Assembly (NCBI GenBank): GCA_000697335.1
Contig: JNEM01015312.1
Location: 1 to 21,477 of the forward strand
DNA from: Conidiobolus incongruus B7586
Lineage: Eukaryota; Entomophthoromycota; Entomophthoromycetes; Entomophthorales; Conidiobolaceae
Length of the DNA stretch: 21,477 nucleotides
Reading direction: 5' to 3'
In this document: positions 19,043-21,477 of the stretch, one piece after another
How positions within the stretch are numbered: position 1 is the stretch's first letter
Layout of the letters: each line of letters starts with the position of its first letter
Notes under the pieces: generated by a model
What the model saw: the letters and a program-made list of their open reading frames with translations, nothing else
Told to the model about the DNA's origin: nothing
The model's database searches: none
Translations under genes and position numbers: made by a program

Positions 19043-20985
19043 ATATATATATTTTTATTAATATCTTAATCAATTCTAATTTAAATAAACTTATATTAAA
19101 CTATGTAATTAATATATATTTTTTATTTATAATATAATATATATAATTAAATTTAATTAATTATTAATTGATATATTAACACTAAAAGTATACTTAAGAT
19201 AAGTTATAAATTTGCAGGTTTTAATATTGATAGAAAAATTAATATCTAATATATCTATCATTTGCTTTTCTAACTTCTTTAAGTTTGTGGGGTATAGAGT
19301 CAACTAGCTTTTTATATTAAGCAAGACTAATATTATTCTAAGCTTCTTAAATATACTTTTAAAGTTAATTTAAATTTTTTACTAGGGGGAAAGCTTTCAT
19401 TAATTTTTTTAGTTGATCCCAAAAATATTTAATTGGGTTAAAATTAAAGGATTGAAGAGGTTATTTTATAATAATTATTTTGTTATTTTTAAGCTATTTA
19501 ATAATAGAATTTATACTATAACAAAGTGTATTATCTTGTTAGAAAATAATATTTGATTTTTTTAATTTATACCACTTAATAGTTTTTTCAATTTATTGTT
19601 TAGAATTGTTAAGAGACTAGTTCTCTAAATTCTTATATACACTTTCATATAATCCAATTAACTATAAATTATACAATTAATTTATACTTATATAGTTAAA
19701 TTAATTGTATAAATAGTATCAAATTATCTAATAAACTAGGTTCCTCTTTTTTCTCTCAATTCTTACTATTTTTTACTTTTACATTATTTTTAAGATTAAG
19801 ACTATATTCTACCAATATTGTAGGATATTAACACTACCTAATATAAATCTTAATATATTGGTGACTCATCCTAGTTTGAAGCTTAATTAAACTTTGTTTA
19901 CACTTACACACTACAGCCACATTATATTACCATGTTCTGTACCACACTACTTTTATATTAAGTCTTCCTCTACACTATATTAGTTTAACTACCACTATAC
20001 TTACAAGAATACTTTAGTATATCTCAGTATTAATTCCCTTATTAACCCTACAAAGATATTTTACACCTAAAGATAATATATATCCTTAAACTATAATTAA
20101 CCTACTATTGTATTTTTTGGTTATAATAATATAATGGTTATAAAGAAATTCTTTATCTTTTTTGAAATATCTAGCTTTTTTATTAGATCTATTAAAATAT
20201 ATCTTTGTTTCATTAGACTAAATAATTTTACTCTAGTTAATTTTAGTTCAACTTTAGTGTTGACATTTAAACTCTTATCTAACTTTACAGTAAAACTTCT
20301 TTAGTTGGGGGTGTTTTTTCTTGAGATGTAAGTAATATCTATTTTAATATAAAGCATATATAATAGTATTAATACTAATTAATATTCTTATATAGTTTTA
20401 TAATTCTTGTTACACTTTTATAATAGTATTACATTTACTTATACTAACTAATCTATAAATATACTTTTTATCATGCTTATCTATAATTCTACCACACTTA
20501 AGTTTTAGTTTAAATGTTTCTTTAACTTTATTCTTAATAACCCTAACTATAATAAATTAGCTAACACTAGTAATTTTAGCAATATTATAAGTTGATTTAT
20601 TTTTATTATAAAGTTAATTAATATATAAGTGAATTTTTTAGATAGAGATTTAAACATTATAATATTAATTTTAAAATATTAACTTAATAGTTTTATAATA
20701 TATATAATACAACAAAAGAAAAAAAAGATATATATAAGTTTTGTTATTTATACCCCTTTAACTTATAAACCTACAAATTTATAACTCACCTTAGTTAAAT
20801 TTTAAGTTTTGATATATTAACCAATAACTAATGTAATATAATCAAATATAGTTAGTTATAATTAATTAATATAGGTAAATTATATATTTTAATTTAAATT
20901 TATTTAATTAGGAATTGTTTAGGATATAAGTAAATATTTAAGTAATTTTAATTTTATGATTTACTTTTGTAGGTTAGTATATATT
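19006..20985 (-). mobile_element. Tc1-like DNA transposon, copy B, with a solo LTR inserted
   Basis: Ends are inverted repeats of about 215 bases: the outer motif at 19006-19042 and 20947-20984, the inner part at about 19168-19222 and 20757-20823. Without the LTR the element is about 1.57 kb. On the minus strand, Tc1-type transposase traces are clear: S-N-E-T-K-I (from W-S-D-E-T-K-I, second catalytic Asp) near 20220, an H-Y...T-K block near 20130, Q-D-N near 19520, and Q-S-F-N-F-N-P-I-K-Y-F-W-D-Q-L (from Q-S-P-D-L-N-P-I-E-N-L-W) at about 19459-19412. Key residues are changed by transitions: Asp to Asn (GAT to AAT), Glu to Lys, Trp to stop. No frame is open, so it cannot encode transposase. 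Copy A and the partial copy C are close relatives. Confidence 0.85.
19607..20005. mobile_element. Solo LTR fossil inside Tc1-like copy B
   Basis: A 399-base block absent from copy A interrupts the transposon. It begins TG and ends CA and is flanked by the perfect 5-base direct repeat AGAAT (19602-19606, 20006-20010), the mark of LTR-retrotransposon integration. No internal genes are present, so it is a solo LTR left by recombination. The lineage (Gypsy or Copia) cannot be told. It is less AT-rich than its host element and has an intact target duplication, so it came after copy B and is probably the youngest insertion here. Confidence 0.85.
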
Positions 20986-21477
20986 TTTATCAATAACTCT
21001 ATTAATTCTTAATTAAATTAATTTAAATTAAAATATATAATAAACTTATATTATTTATTTATAATTAAATATATTTGATTAAATTATATTAACTTTTAGT
21101 TGATATATTAAAATTTAAATTTTACCTAAGATAAGTAATAAATTTATGTATTTTAGTTATAAAAAGAAAATCAAAACTTAATATATTTATCTTTTGCTTT
21201 TTTAACTTCCTTAAGTTTATAGGGTATAAAGTCAACTAACTTCTTATATTAAAAAAGATTAATTTTGTTTTAAGATAGTTAAATATATTTTTAAAACTTA
21301 TTTAAATTTTTTATTAATAGGAAAACTTTAATTATTTTTTTAATTAACTTTAAAGATATTTAATTTGATTAATATTAAAAGACTAAAAAAGCTATTTCAT
21401 AATTATTATTTTATTATTTTATTATTTTTAAATCATTTAATAATAAAAATAATAATATAACAAATAGTATTACCTTG
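20986..21477 (-). mobile_element. Tc1-like DNA transposon, copy C, left part only
   Basis: The flank at about 20990-21100 matches the left terminal repeat of copy B without its outermost motif, and 21100-21477 follows copies A and B through the 3' end of the minus-strand transposase region up to the window edge. It abuts the right end of copy B directly. The amount lying beyond the window is unknown. Confidence 0.75.

Noticed and set aside
1-21477. CRISPR array, prokaryotic operon or phage region
   Set aside because: No regularly spaced repeats; genes contain spliceosomal introns and eukaryotic domains throughout.

Overview
The window reads as AT-rich eukaryotic nuclear DNA, most likely from a fungus. 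Coding exons are visibly richer in GC than their surroundings, and every spliced gene has short GT-AG introns of about 49-67 bases with CTAA(T)-like branch sequences. The recognisable host genes (BRAP2/Etp1, a Pex4-type E2, a plant/fungal type class II DAHP synthase) suit a fungus with peroxisomes and its own aromatic amino acid synthesis. The exact lineage cannot be fixed from this sequence.

Layout. 1 to about 1490 is the decayed right part of a Tc1-like DNA transposon. 1490-3660 is AT-rich and holds only faint, broken coding-like traces. 3667-5133 (+) is an intronless gene for a low-complexity protein with one C2H2 zinc finger related to those of hAT-derived proteins. It converges on a three-exon BRAP2/Etp1 ubiquitin-ligase gene (7063-5269, -). 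7270-7700 is a GC-raised islet with no intact gene. 8598-7972 (-) is a four-exon Pex4-like ubiquitin-conjugating enzyme. 9250-13070 (+) is a tandem array of three related genes: an intact one, a dead one and an intact one. Each encodes one membrane span, then a cytosolic PPxY motif or its remnant, then a Cys/Asn-Tyr motif and a His-rich tail. I recognise no named family for them. 15711-13906 (-) is a seven-exon class II DAHP synthase. About 16980-15906 (-) may hold a further, unresolved gene. 18324 to the end is a nest of mobile-element fossils: a degenerate LTR, a Tc1-like copy with a solo LTR inserted in it, and the start of another Tc1-like copy abutting it.

How it works together. The genes do not form a pathway or operon. 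Three loci touch the ubiquitin system: BRAP2 (E3-like), Pex4 (E2) and the PPxY membrane family, whose architecture is that of adaptors for Rsp5/Nedd4-type WW-domain ligases. Their closeness is probably chance. The Tc1-like copies carry many C-to-T and G-to-A changes, as repeat-induced point mutation or methyl-C decay would leave, which fits the extreme AT content of the flanks.

The least familiar content is the 9.2-13.1 kb PPxY/His-rich family, with its apparently conserved extra N-terminal exons in two of three units. Next are the Tc1-like copies, whose roughly 215-bp inverted repeats carry two short repeats each, an IR/DR-like layout.
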